DNA of 64,000 bases from Acidobacteriota bacterium (GCA_021813745.1 JAKAJO010000025.1:1-64000), one strand, 5' to 3'. Shown: positions 35,094 to 44,319, counted from the first letter of the stretch. The notes: generated by a model from the sequence alone, not told the origin. A program made the numbers and translations.

Positions 35094-35751
35094 ATCGCAC
35101 CTGGATCTCGAATTTGCAAAGCTGCTTGCCGCTGCCATGCTGCTTCTTTCTTTCGTCATGCTGTCGACACGACGTACACAACAATTGATTACGCTGTTCG
35201 CTTGGCAGGGGACCATTCTCTTCTTGTCCACCGTACTCGTAGCGCATGACGCAGGCGTGACGGAGTTGTATTTCTCCGCGGCGCTCACCCTGATCCTGAA
35301 AGTGATTACTCTGCCATTGGTACTTCATTTTCTGATTCGGAGGCTTGGGGCACAGTGGGACAACGAGCCGTTGGTTAATATTCCCGTCACAATGCTCGTC
35401 GGCCTGGTACTTGTGATCTTTGCATTTGGTCTTGCTCAGCCCATCAGCATACTGGCCACAACGATCATGCGCCATACCATCGGCATCGCGCTGTCTGTCA
35501 TTCTGCTTTCGTTCCTTATGATGATTACGCGGCGCAAGGCTGTGACACAGGTGATCGGGTTCCTCGCGATGGAAAACGGGCTTTTCCTTGCCGCTACTAG
35601 CGCAACGTACGGCATGCCGATGGTGATTGAGCTGGGCATCGCGCTCGATCTTCTCGTAGCTGTCTTCATACTTGGGATATTTTTCTTCCAGATCCGTGAG
35701 CAGTTCGACAGTCTTGATCTTCATCACCTTGAGTCACTGCGGGAGGAGTAA
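35086..35751 (+). CDS. hyfE: HyfE-like membrane subunit (NuoK-related)
   Basis: The 221-residue protein has six or seven spans. The segment LFLSTVLVAHDAGVTELYFS followed by AALTLILKVITLPLVLHFLI has the NuoK-like acidic and lysine residues, and VIGFLAMENGLFLAATSATY carries the conserved MENG motif. HyfE fuses a NuoK-like part to extra helices. The gene starts within the end of hyfC and stops 1 bp before the hyfF start codon, with a GGAGGAG ribosome site for hyfF inside its last codons. Confidence 0.88.
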   Translation: MLRSHLDLEFAKLLAAAMLLLSFVMLSTRRTQQLITLFAWQGTILFLSTVLVAHDAGVTELYFSAALTLILKVITLPLVLHFLIRRLGAQWDNEPLVNIPVTMLVGLVLVIFAFGLAQPISILATTIMRHTIGIALSVILLSFLMMITRRKAVTQVIGFLAMENGLFLAATSATYGMPMVIELGIALDLLVAVFILGIFFFQIREQFDSLDLHHLESLREE

Positions 35752-35752
35752 C

Positions 35753-37204
35753 GTGGAACTGTTGCTGGTTCTGGGGCTGCCACTGATCGGGACGTTAATT
35801 CTCGCAATTGCAGGCGCGCGCCGTTATGCGGCAGAGGTGAACATCGGCATCAGTTTTATGACGCTGATCTTTGCATCCTTCCTTGTCTTGCGCATCATCA
35901 GGAGCGGACCGTTGCTGGTCTGGCATGAACAATTCTTTGTGGACTCGTTCAACGTTTTTCTGGTAGCACTCACCGCGTTTGTTGGCATGACTACGGCTGT
36001 CTTTTCTCGGCCTTACATGCATATCGAAGAAGATCATGGAAAGCTAAGCGCGAAGCGCCTTCGCCTGTATCACAGCATGTATCAGCTTTTCATGTTCGCG
36101 ATGCTGCTGGCGCTGCTCACCAACAATATGGGGCTCGTATGGGTTGCTATGGAGGCAGCAACGCTCTCGACCGTTTTGCTGGTATCGCTCTACAGAACGA
36201 AAGCAAGCCTGGAAGCCGCATGGAAATACTTCATCCTGTGTGGCGTGGGAATCGCTCAGGCCCTGTTTGGAACGATCCTCCTCTATTTTGCCGCCGAGCA
36301 TACTTTGGGACGTCAAGGAATGACGGCACTTCTCTGGACGCACCTGAACGCTGTGAAGACAGAGTTGGAGCCCACCGTGTTGGGTCTCGCATTCGTCTTC
36401 CTTCTTGTCGGGTACGGTACCAAGGTTGGACTGGCTCCTTTGCATAATTGGCTTCCTGATGCTCATGCCGAAGGGCCAACGCCCGTCTCCGCAGTACTCT
36501 CGGGTCTTCTCTTGAACGTCGCGCTCTATGCTGTCGTCCGCTGCAAGGTTCTGGCCGTCGGATCGATCGGCTCGTTGATTCCATCCAGGATGATGATGGC
36601 GTTCGGATTGTTATCCGCCCTGCTTGGAGCGTTCTTCTTATGGCGACAACACGACATTAAGCGCCTTTTTGGATACTCGTCGATCGAGCACATGGGCATT
36701 ATTACGTTTGCGTTTGGACTGGGCGGACCTATTGCCAACTTCGCAGCACTTCTGCACATGACCGTCCACTCGCTCACCAAGTCGTCTATCTTTTTTACCG
36801 CAGGTCACGCGTCGCAAACAGCCGGAACTCAGCAGGTGGACGGAATTCGAGGACTTGCGGAGATCAACCCAACGGTCGGATGGGGACTGATGCTGGGCTC
36901 ACTGGCAATTCTTGGGATGCCTCCATTCGGGGTATTCGCAAGCGAATTCCTGATACTCACGACCGCAATGCGTGAGCATCCATGGGCCACGCCATTCTTG
37001 CTCATTGCGCTCGGCGTAGCGTTCGCCGGCATATTCATCAAGGTGCAACCGATGGTCTTTGGCGAGAGCGACGCACCCAAACTTCCGCATTCACCTGCTC
37101 TCGTTCCCGTGTTTGTGCATCTCGCTTTGGTTCTCACTCTGGGCTTGTATATCCCCCCGGCGCTGGCTGAGTGGTACCGCGCCGCGGCAAGGTTAATTGG
37201 ATAA
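35753..37204 (+). CDS. hyfF: HyfF-like proton-pumping membrane subunit (NuoN/M family)
   Basis: The 483-residue protein has about 14 spans and starts at GTG 35753 with GGAGGAG upstream. Family signatures include NNMGLVWVAMEAATLSTVLL (channel Glu), GYGTKVGLAPLHNWLPDAHA, EGPTPVSAVLSGLLLNVALY, and LFGYSSIEHMGIITFAFGLG. The conserved Glu and Lys residues of the antiporter-like channel are present, so proton translocation is plausible. It is the second antiporter-like subunit of this cluster beside hyfB. The stop falls 4 nt before the hyfG ATG. Confidence 0.92.
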   Translation: MELLLVLGLPLIGTLILAIAGARRYAAEVNIGISFMTLIFASFLVLRIIRSGPLLVWHEQFFVDSFNVFLVALTAFVGMTTAVFSRPYMHIEEDHGKLSAKRLRLYHSMYQLFMFAMLLALLTNNMGLVWVAMEAATLSTVLLVSLYRTKASLEAAWKYFILCGVGIAQALFGTILLYFAAEHTLGRQGMTALLWTHLNAVKTELEPTVLGLAFVFLLVGYGTKVGLAPLHNWLPDAHAEGPTPVSAVLSGLLLNVALYAVVRCKVLAVGSIGSLIPSRMMMAFGLLSALLGAFFLWRQHDIKRLFGYSSIEHMGIITFAFGLGGPIANFAALLHMTVHSLTKSSIFFTAGHASQTAGTQQVDGIRGLAEINPTVGWGLMLGSLAILGMPPFGVFASEFLILTTAMREHPWATPFLLIALGVAFAGIFIKVQPMVFGESDAPKLPHSPALVPVFVHLALVLTLGLYIPPALAEWYRAAARLIG

Positions 37205-37208
37205 CTCG

Positions 37209-38756
37209 ATGACGCCAGATTCAATCAAAGAAGCGGAAGGCGGACTGTACTCGAACCTGCGGTGCCGAAAGTTCGAGGCCGGCGCAGTGGCTTGGCGTAA
37301 CTTTGCGGAGACAACGCGCTCGGACGGTGGCAGACTGCTGGCCCTGTGGGGCACTGATGATTGTGACAGGGATGGGAGGCTCCGCATCGTTGCGTGCTAT
37401 CTCAATGCCGAATCTCTAGCCGTAGTCGAGCACGCAATGGACAGTTGCTCAAAGCCGCTCTACCCGAGCCTCGTCGAATTTTTCCCGAGTGCATTGAGGA
37501 TGGAGCGTGCTGTTGCCGATCTTCTTGGAATCCAGAGTATGCAGCCGGACCACCGTGGCTGGCTGCGGCACAACGGTTGGCCAGAGGGTGTCTTTCCGCT
37601 GCGTCGCAGCTTCAACGCGAGCACTCAATATCAGCTTGACTCGGAGCCTTACTCATTCATACAGGTAGAAGGTGACGGCGTTCACGAGATTCCAGTGGGG
37701 CCTGTACACGCGGGCACCATTGAACCAGGCCACTTCCGCTTCTCTGTGGTAGGCGAAAAGGTCCTTCGCCTCGAGGAACGGCTTGGCTATGCGCACAAGG
37801 GCATCGAGAAGCGCTTCGAAGAGCTCCGCCAAAAAGAGGGGCACAAGTTGGCGGCGCGCATTTCTGGCGATTCGGCCGTTGCCTATTCATGGGCTTACTG
37901 TGCGGCACTGGAATCCATTACGCAAACAACCTGTCCGCCACGAGCGGCACAGTTGCGGGCCCTGGCTCTGGAGCATGAGCGCATCGCTAATCATCTGGGC
38001 GATCTTGGGGCACTGGGCAATGATGCTGGTTTCGCTTTCGGACTCACACAGTTCTCGCGCTTGAAAGAAGATCTCCTCCGCATTCATCAACCCATCTTCG
38101 GCACCCGTTATCTGATGGATTTCATTCAACCCGGCGGGGTAGCGGTCAATTTGCCGCAGGATGCGCCACAATTACTTCTGGACCACTACGCCGCTCTCGA
38201 GATCAGTGTCTCAGAACTGCGCGGCATCTATGAGAATCATGCCGGTGTTCAGGACCGATTCAGAGGCGCCGGAGTGCTCTCGAATGAGATTGCGGTGCGA
38301 TTGGGTGCCATGGGACTTGCTGGGCGTGCCTCGGGCATTGCCCATGATCTCCGCGTCGATTGTCCATGGCATCCCTACAACGACGTGACTTTGAAGATAG
38401 CTACACAGACCACAGGTGACGTCGCCGCTCGCGTGAATGTACGCTTCGACGAAATCGTACAGTCGATAATGATCTGCCGTGAACTTTTAACCAACATTGC
38501 AGATGGCGCAATTGTGTCTGACGTTCCTGACGCCGCTCCTGGCATCCTGGGCGTGGGCGTTATTGAGGGGTGGAGAGGCCCGGTCCTCATAGCATTAGAG
38601 ACTGGGCCGTCAGGAATGATTCGACGCTGCCATGCCCACGACCCATCCTGGCAGAACTGGCCTCTGATTGAGTACGCGATTCTAGGGAATATCGTGCCCG
38701 ACTTTCCATTAATCAACAAGTCATTCAATTTGTCCTACAGCGGACAGGACGGGTGA
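37209..38756 (+). CDS. hyfG: HyfG-like large subunit without nickel-binding cysteines (NuoC-NuoD fusion)
   Basis: The 515-residue protein joins a NuoC-like N-terminal domain (about 1-150) to a NuoD/[NiFe]-hydrogenase large-subunit-like domain (about 160-515: PVGPVHAGTIEPGHFRFSV, LRLEERLGYAHKGIEKRFE, LEHERIANHLGDLGALGNDA). The two CxxC motifs that hold the Ni-Fe centre are gone. L1 reads R-I-S219-G-D-S222 in place of RxCGxC, and L2 reads DP-S480-W-Q-N483 in place of DPCxxC. It cannot carry a standard Ni-Fe site, which fits Ehr complexes rather than hydrogenase-4. ATG 37209 is used; TTG 37197 is an alternative overlapping hyfF. Confidence 0.88.
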   Translation: MTPDSIKEAEGGLYSNLRCRKFEAGAVAWRNFAETTRSDGGRLLALWGTDDCDRDGRLRIVACYLNAESLAVVEHAMDSCSKPLYPSLVEFFPSALRMERAVADLLGIQSMQPDHRGWLRHNGWPEGVFPLRRSFNASTQYQLDSEPYSFIQVEGDGVHEIPVGPVHAGTIEPGHFRFSVVGEKVLRLEERLGYAHKGIEKRFEELRQKEGHKLAARISGDSAVAYSWAYCAALESITQTTCPPRAAQLRALALEHERIANHLGDLGALGNDAGFAFGLTQFSRLKEDLLRIHQPIFGTRYLMDFIQPGGVAVNLPQDAPQLLLDHYAALEISVSELRGIYENHAGVQDRFRGAGVLSNEIAVRLGAMGLAGRASGIAHDLRVDCPWHPYNDVTLKIATQTTGDVAARVNVRFDEIVQSIMICRELLTNIADGAIVSDVPDAAPGILGVGVIEGWRGPVLIALETGPSGMIRRCHAHDPSWQNWPLIEYAILGNIVPDFPLINKSFNLSYSGQDG

Positions 38757-38763
38757 GGCGGAG

Positions 38764-39276
38764 ATGATCAAGACCCTTGGGCGCATGATTCGCACAGGAA
38801 TCCTGACCGAGAAGATTGAGAGAGTAGCAAGGCCGGATTCTGAAGCGGACGAGATCCACGCAAAGCTTCGCGGGATCCTGGGCCGTGCCCTCTGTATTCG
38901 CCAGGTCGATGCCGGCTCCTGCAATGGATGCGAACTCGAGATTCAGGCCCTCAACAACCCGTACTACAATCTCGAGGGCCTTGGAATCAAGTTCGTGGCC
39001 AGCCCCCGTCACGCAGACATGTTGCTCGTCACCGGCCCCGTATCGGTCAATATGGAAGAAGCGCTCAAGCGCACTTTCGATGCCATGCCCGATCCAAAGT
39101 TTGTTGTCGCTGTCGGAGATTGCGGTGCATGTGGGGGGATCTTTGGCGAGAGCTATGCCAGCAGAGGCGCAGTCGCTCATGTCATCCCAGTCGACTCCAC
39201 GGTTCCAGGCTGCCCGCCAACTCCCACCGCCATTCTTCAAGCCATTCTCCAAGCCGTTTCGCCCGGCCAAGTATAG
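38764..39276 (+). CDS. hyfI: HyfI-like small subunit with intact [4Fe-4S] ligands (NuoB family)
   Basis: The 170-residue NuoB-type protein keeps the four ligands of the N2-like cluster: Cys53 and Cys56 in DAGSCNGCELEIQAL, Cys120 or Cys123 in VGDCGACGGIFGES, and Cys150 in STVPGCPPTP. It should pass electrons next to the large subunit even though that subunit lacks its nickel ligands. It is the last gene of the arsR-hyfBCEFGI run and lies 7 bp after hyfG. No ferredoxin-like subunit (HyfA/HyfH) and no hydrogenase maturation gene occurs in the window. Confidence 0.92.
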   Translation: MIKTLGRMIRTGILTEKIERVARPDSEADEIHAKLRGILGRALCIRQVDAGSCNGCELEIQALNNPYYNLEGLGIKFVASPRHADMLLVTGPVSVNMEEALKRTFDAMPDPKFVVAVGDCGACGGIFGESYASRGAVAHVIPVDSTVPGCPPTPTAILQAILQAVSPGQV

Positions 39277-39294
39277 GGAGAACTCGCGTGGGCA

Positions 39295-39621
39295 ACGGTT
39301 GAAGTCACTTCTTCAAGAAACTGTTTCATAAATCCTTCTCCATCCATTGCGCCGAGCAATGTACGTCAGGCGTCAAGCCAAACATCTTGTTGTTCCTACT
39401 GCTTCAAACGCCGCCAGCAGGTCGCCGGAGATGGATGATTGTCCTGAAGAAATTGCCACGCCGCCCCGGTCCACAACGCCCAAAGGATGCCTTCCAAACA
39501 GGCCCAGTTCGACACCCCAAGACGGCCCCGCTTATCGCGGCGACGTTTGGGCTCAGGCAACAGCGGCTCAATCAGAGATCACCGTGCATCGGTCAACAGT
39601 TCGAATCGACGCTTGGTCACC
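39295..39621 (-). pseudogene. IS5-family transposase remnant
   Basis: From GTG 39621 the minus strand reads VTKRRFELLTDAR-stop-SLIEPLLPEPKRRRDKRG, then VSNWACLEGILWALWTGAAW and SPATCWRRLKQ-stop-EQQDVWLDA-stop. This is the N-terminal half of an IS5-family transposase with three in-frame stops; the DDE catalytic half is missing. The fragment lies between the hyf operon and the tRNA remnant and shows that this boundary has been a landing place for mobile DNA. Confidence 0.7.
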
Positions 39622-39836
39622 CAACCAGTGAGCCAAACTCAGACCGCATCAAAAGTACCCACCTTGAAGCCGAAGCGATTTATTAAGCAGCCTTCAGGAT
39701 GAAGGTTGCAGATTTGGGCGGAGTTAAGGATCAATCGCATTCTTAATTTCAGCGGTTGGGTGCCTGTTGCACCCCATATCAAACTCACGACCTCTGCTTT
39801 TTCAGGGAGTCATCGGCCATAAACCCTTTAGATTTA

Positions 39837-39881
39837 TGGCGGGGACGACGGGGCTCGAACCCGCGACCTCTGCCGTGACAG
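39837..39881 (-). other. 3' fragment of tRNA-Asp(GTC), probable attachment site
   Basis: On the minus strand the 45 nt from CTGTCAC to GTCCCCGCCA reproduce the anticodon loop (anticodon GTC), variable region, T-arm (GGTTCGAGC), 3' acceptor strand and encoded CCA of tRNA-Asp. The 5' half is absent: upstream sequence neither pairs with the acceptor nor with the anticodon stem. Such 3' pieces are what tyrosine integrases leave at one end of an element inserted in a tRNA gene. By polarity the element lies to the right. An imperfect echo (acgacctctgc) appears ~80 bp to the left. Confidence 0.7.
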
Positions 39882-40013
39882 TCTACCCGTACTAGGTTTT
39901 TCAACGACTTACGAACCCGTGGGGAACGCCTAAGACCACCGAAGTCGTCGAAGACCGCGCATTTTGTGGATCGGATTGTGGATCAAAATCGTGTCTTTAC
40001 ATTCATCAAGCGG

Positions 40014-43000
40014 TTACCCCAGTTTTGAATCGCCATGCTTGCCGTCGAGAGCCGCGAGGAGATTCAGTAGGGAGCCCCGAAGGTCTTCGGATAGATCCTT
40101 TTGCAGAACTTCTTCGACTCGTTTTGACCAAGTCTTGCGGGCATCTTTGATCGACTTCGACTGGGGTTTCCATTCCTTCGCCAGAGTGGTGAGCCATTCC
40201 ACCTCTGGTTCCCCGGGATTCTCGATGATCTGCTTTACTCTTTCGTACGACTTCTCAGGGCCATCTTCCAGAACTAGTTGAGCAACAAGACAACCATAGT
40301 AAGGAAGCGCACCACCGATCCTTCCGTTGATTGATTTGAACGCACCCAGCAGTCGCAACCGGAAGGTACTCAAGTCGGATTCGCTCAAAAGGTCAATTAC
40401 TTCGCTCCAGTCCTTGCGAGGCTTCGCCCCGTCTGGTTGACCCAGCCTGCCTTCCACATGCGCGAATAGGGCATCCTGAAACGCCAACTCGAGCTTCAAG
40501 CCATTTGCCTTAAGTAGTAGCGCCAAGTCAAGAAGCTCTGTTTCAGCGTTCAAGGCTTCCAGCCATCGATCTTTGTTCACGCCCAATAGTGAAGTAGTCA
40601 GGAACTGGCGGTAGGCTTCATTACCGTCCTCGCGCATCGCAAGAACATAGAGATGCATGAGCTTGAGATCAAATTGGTGGATTGACAAACATGTCGCGAG
40701 CTCTCCAGAGGAAGCCTTTACTTGGAGAATTCGCACCAAGTCCTTTTCCTCTGCTGCCCCCTGCCAAAAATCGAAGTGCGTGACAAGTTCGTCGGTATCG
40801 ACTTCGTGAGCACTCGCCTGTTTGAATCGTGCGGCGATCATCCGCAGTATGAGCTGAGCGCGGTCTACATGTCGTGCCGAGGTTTCACGCCATTCCGCGA
40901 AGGTGAGCCAGGACAGACAGTGTGCCGCGATCACATCCAGTGCAGGGTATGAAGCTGGGCTTTGAAACCACCCATTGAACAACTGCCTCCCGTTCCACGA
41001 CCGCCATTGAGGAGTATTCTGTGGCCACCCCTGATTTGGAGTCTGTGCTATTTGGAATCCGTTCCCGAGCAATGGGAGAGAGCAGAGTGCAACTGACTCA
41101 GGATTTCCAGCTTGATTGAACAAAGAAGTCAATTGGATCAGCGCTTCGCTCTGTCCCGTGTTCTCAAGCACGCTTCGAGCCTGGCTAAACTTGGGTACAA
41201 ATCCGTCCAAAGTCTTCAGCACCTCTGACACATCGTTCGGAACCGGCTGCGGATGATCGGTAATCCGGGATTGCAAGGCCGCAATCAGAGGCGCACAATC
41301 TAAGTCTTTTAGTATCGCTGTGAGTCGCCACGCGATATGGCGTTCGCGTTCCGCCCAGTTTCCGCTTTTTGCAGTTTGCGCTAAGGAGTCAACGAGGTCT
41401 TTCCCGGGGATGGCGGGCTGTAAATAGGGCCAAAGGTCGTCTGGTAAGGCAAGGTCCCGCATTCTGTTCAAGATTGCGAAATAACTCGGAGCATCGCAAT
41501 TCACTCTGAATTCGCGGCGAAGGGCCATATTTTCACGCACTGCAAATGCGGGAAGTAAGATCGCAACCCCTGCGCACCAGTCGGGAGAATTGCCCTCAGG
41601 ACCTCCAGGCGTATTGACCTTGAGGGAATCGCAAACGCTTCTAATGAGCGGGATAGTCGCGGAGCCATTGGCTGCCACCGTAACCAATTCTTTAATCCCA
41701 GTCGCTATGGAATCATTGAAAGGGACCCAGTCCCTAACTAGGTGTGATGCACGCAGGAGGTGTCTCTGGCACCGATCTTTGCCTTCCCAGTCTTCAGTCA
41801 AGCTGGCGAACGCCTTCGCAGAGTTAGCTATTTTCTCTGAGTCAATTTGAACAGTCAGTCCAGGCTGTTCGAGGATCGTTTCCAGCACTTCATAGAAGCC
41901 CGAATTCTTTGCCAATGTTGCCAGGTCATCTCCGTTCCCAGCATGCAGCGTGCTGGTGATCGGTTGGAACAGGAGCGTTTGATAGGCATCCGCCGGCTCG
42001 ACATTGAAGTGGAGAGCGGCCAAGTTTCTCTGCCATCCTTCTCCCAGCAGCACATTCAAAGTCTGAGCATCGCTGGGAAAGACCGCAGGCTCGGCAGACA
42101 ATAAAGTTCCAAGGACACCGTTGCTCTTCTTTTCCGCCAGTAAGACAAAGGCGGCTTGGTGGGGCAAGGGGATTCGTTCCTGCCACTGGGCGTGCAATGC
42201 CCCCAAACCGTTGACGAAGATTTTCAGATTTCGAGGAGTTGGCGGTGCGAACCCGGAAACTGCGAGACGGTCATAAAGGCGGAAAATCGCGTGAAATTCC
42301 ACTTCCGTGTGCCTTGGGTCTGGAAATGCTTTCCTCAGTTGTGCGATGAGGTATTTCTCCCAATTCGTCAGGATGACGGGAGGAACACGAAACGTAGCTT
42401 GAAATGTTTTCTCAAGAAAATGGCGCGATGCGGCAGTACGATCGTTCGTGGCATTGCCTTCACCCGCTTCCCAAAGATCGGTGATCGCTTCAGGATCGAA
42501 CGGAATGAGGACCCATACTCGACTGCGCCAATCGCTCTTACCTTTGGTGGGAGGATCGAAGAATACCCGAAGAGTTGCCCAGATCGATCGAGCGTCTTCG
42601 TGGCGGACTCGATCAAGGTTGTCGATTACGAGAAGAACTCGCCGTTCATTGTTCCTCAAAACTTCAGCGAGGAGGTCCTGATAAATCTTCTCGAACTCGA
42701 CCGATGTCGGGTCCGGTGTTTTACTGGTTTTCGATAACGTCGTGTTCTCCGTTGTTGTGAAGATTAGGTTCGGAAGTGGCTCCTTGTCTTTCTCGGACTT
42801 CCCACGTTCTTTGAAGCTCCACCAAGCCCAAAGCATCAATGCCACAATCAATGGCAGGGTACTCAATGCCAATGCTATGGATTCCCATACCGGGTGCCAT
42901 TCGTGATGAACCTTTTGGTAAACCTGGAGCGCGACAGGGGCGATAAGAAGGGAAAGCGCGCCAGCAATTCCCCATGGGCCTAAACGAGGGCTGCTTTCTG

Positions 43001-43397
43001 TCTTCACCACCTCCTTTCGCCTTGCAAGCTCTTCGATAACATCATTCCAATCTTTCTTGCCGGTGGTCCACTTCAACTCGCCGTGGCACCAATCGATCAG
43101 CTTTTCTAGGAATGTTCGCCTCAGAGGATCACCTTGGTGAGCCCAAGCGTCAAAGACAAATGTTTGAACTGGCCGTTCTGACTTCTTCAACTCCTCTGCC
43201 AGCAGGCTGACCACTGTGGATTTGCCGCTCCCCCATGATCCTGTGAGAGCGATGGCGCAACCGCCATCATTGCCGCGGATCATGTCCGCAATCGCATGGC
43301 CAATTTCCTCGTGTCGAAATGCGTCCTCTGTGGCGATCCGATCCGGGATCAAAACCGTTGGGCATCGGGTGGCTGCTGAGATTGTCTCTTTGCTCAC
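40014..43397 (-). CDS. KAP-family P-loop NTPase
   Basis: The protein has 1127 residues. The Walker A motif is GSWGSGKST at 53-61, and Walker B is RRVLLVIDNLDRV at about 252-264, the Asp-rich form seen in KAP NTPases. Two membrane spans lie between them (IAGALSLLIAPVALQVYQ and ALALSTLPLIVALMLWAWWS), which is the defining KAP feature. The remaining ~800 residues are alpha-helical and lack a motif I know. KAP proteins in bacteria are often mobile and several act in phage defence. It is the first gene inside the presumed element, next to the tRNA fragment, and stands alone. Confidence 0.85.
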   Translation of the reverse strand: MSKETISAATRCPTVLIPDRIATEDAFRHEEIGHAIADMIRGNDGGCAIALTGSWGSGKSTVVSLLAEELKKSERPVQTFVFDAWAHQGDPLRRTFLEKLIDWCHGELKWTTGKKDWNDVIEELARRKEVVKTESSPRLGPWGIAGALSLLIAPVALQVYQKVHHEWHPVWESIALALSTLPLIVALMLWAWWSFKERGKSEKDKEPLPNLIFTTTENTTLSKTSKTPDPTSVEFEKIYQDLLAEVLRNNERRVLLVIDNLDRVRHEDARSIWATLRVFFDPPTKGKSDWRSRVWVLIPFDPEAITDLWEAGEGNATNDRTAASRHFLEKTFQATFRVPPVILTNWEKYLIAQLRKAFPDPRHTEVEFHAIFRLYDRLAVSGFAPPTPRNLKIFVNGLGALHAQWQERIPLPHQAAFVLLAEKKSNGVLGTLLSAEPAVFPSDAQTLNVLLGEGWQRNLAALHFNVEPADAYQTLLFQPITSTLHAGNGDDLATLAKNSGFYEVLETILEQPGLTVQIDSEKIANSAKAFASLTEDWEGKDRCQRHLLRASHLVRDWVPFNDSIATGIKELVTVAANGSATIPLIRSVCDSLKVNTPGGPEGNSPDWCAGVAILLPAFAVRENMALRREFRVNCDAPSYFAILNRMRDLALPDDLWPYLQPAIPGKDLVDSLAQTAKSGNWAERERHIAWRLTAILKDLDCAPLIAALQSRITDHPQPVPNDVSEVLKTLDGFVPKFSQARSVLENTGQSEALIQLTSLFNQAGNPESVALCSLPLLGNGFQIAQTPNQGWPQNTPQWRSWNGRQLFNGWFQSPASYPALDVIAAHCLSWLTFAEWRETSARHVDRAQLILRMIAARFKQASAHEVDTDELVTHFDFWQGAAEEKDLVRILQVKASSGELATCLSIHQFDLKLMHLYVLAMREDGNEAYRQFLTTSLLGVNKDRWLEALNAETELLDLALLLKANGLKLELAFQDALFAHVEGRLGQPDGAKPRKDWSEVIDLLSESDLSTFRLRLLGAFKSINGRIGGALPYYGCLVAQLVLEDGPEKSYERVKQIIENPGEPEVEWLTTLAKEWKPQSKSIKDARKTWSKRVEEVLQKDLSEDLRGSLLNLLAALDGKHGDSKLG

Positions 43398-43607
43398 GGC
43401 CGTCTCCAGACAAACAGACTATTAGTATGAAGCTAATGGTACTTCATTTACATGATCTAAGTAATTGCCTGGCTTTGGCTTAGTCCATTCGGAGAAGAAA
43501 GCTTGACCCCGGCACGATCAATGACTGACAGGGATATGCAAAATCGACGAGGTACCGAGATTTCTTCGAGTCTTAATGACATACCATTCGCGCCTCATGA
43601 CAGTTCG

Positions 43608-44024
43608 CTATTCTTCCCTATTCCTCAGATAATGCGGTTGCGCGCTTTCCGGCAATGCAATAGCCGCATGTGCCGTTCCCCATTCTGCTAGAGTGTCGAT
43701 CAGGCGCAACGCGGCAAAGCCGAGAGGGGCCGACAGCGAATACTCGACATGGCGCAGTTTGGCGCTCAAATCAGATCGCACCACAAGGCCATCTTCTTCC
43801 AACTCGCGCAGATGCTGCGTCAGCATCTTCTTGGATGCGCCGGGAATCATTCGCCCAAGCTGGCTCAAGCGCAGCGGTCCATGCCGGAGCCGCGACAGGA
43901 TGACGATCTTCCATTTTCCCTGAATGAGCGCCATCGCGAATTGGGCAGGGTCGTCCGCGATTGGCTGGCGCGACGGGCAGGTCTCATTTGCGGCTTCCCT
44001 TTCTCGCGGAAACACAAGGTGCAT
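43608..44024 (-). CDS. HxlR-family transcriptional regulator
   Basis: The 138-residue winged-helix protein shows the HxlR core: ALIQGKWKIVILSRLRHGPL, LSQLGRMIPGASKKMLTQHL and RELEEDGLVVRSDLSAKLRH, with VEYSLSAPLGFAALRLIDTL at the end. HxlR proteins respond to reactive small molecules. Start 44024 (MHLVFPRERE) is chosen; an in-frame ATG at 44126 is possible. It is divergent from the sigma factor gene with ~295 bp between, so it may control itself or its neighbour. Confidence 0.8.
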   Translation of the reverse strand: MHLVFPREREAANETCPSRQPIADDPAQFAMALIQGKWKIVILSRLRHGPLRLSQLGRMIPGASKKMLTQHLRELEEDGLVVRSDLSAKLRHVEYSLSAPLGFAALRLIDTLAEWGTAHAAIALPESAQPHYLRNREE

Positions 44025-44319
44025 CGGCTCAATCTCGGTGACCGCCCTGGACGTGATCTCGGACGCAATGCGACGACCGTTTCGCCCGGAATCGAGTTGA
44101 GCCCGTGATTCCGCCTTGCAAGCCATCTCTCACCGCCAAAGTCAGAGAAAGGTCGTGCCTGCCGGTCCGCCTCCTCAGAGGCGTCCCTGTATCTACTAAA
44201 GGCATTTCCAAAGGTACTTTGGGGCAGGCGGCCTATAATTCTTTACGTCCGGTTCACAAAATCGTCGCTATACTCTGGGTAACTGGTGGTCAATCCCCCC
44301 TCGGGCAAGGCGCTCGCAT

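Noticed and set aside
37209..38756. Active [NiFe] hydrogenase (hydrogenase-4) large subunit
   Set aside because: All four nickel-ligating cysteines are replaced, so hydrogenase activity is not supported.
39837..39881. Functional tRNA-Asp gene
   Set aside because: Only the 3' part is present; no D-arm or 5' acceptor strand can be found next to it.
39903..39995. Possible C-terminal end of a tyrosine integrase beside the tRNA fragment (reads DFDPQSDPQN on the minus strand)
   Set aside because: Stops interrupt the frame a few codons upstream and no catalytic motif is present; too short to support.
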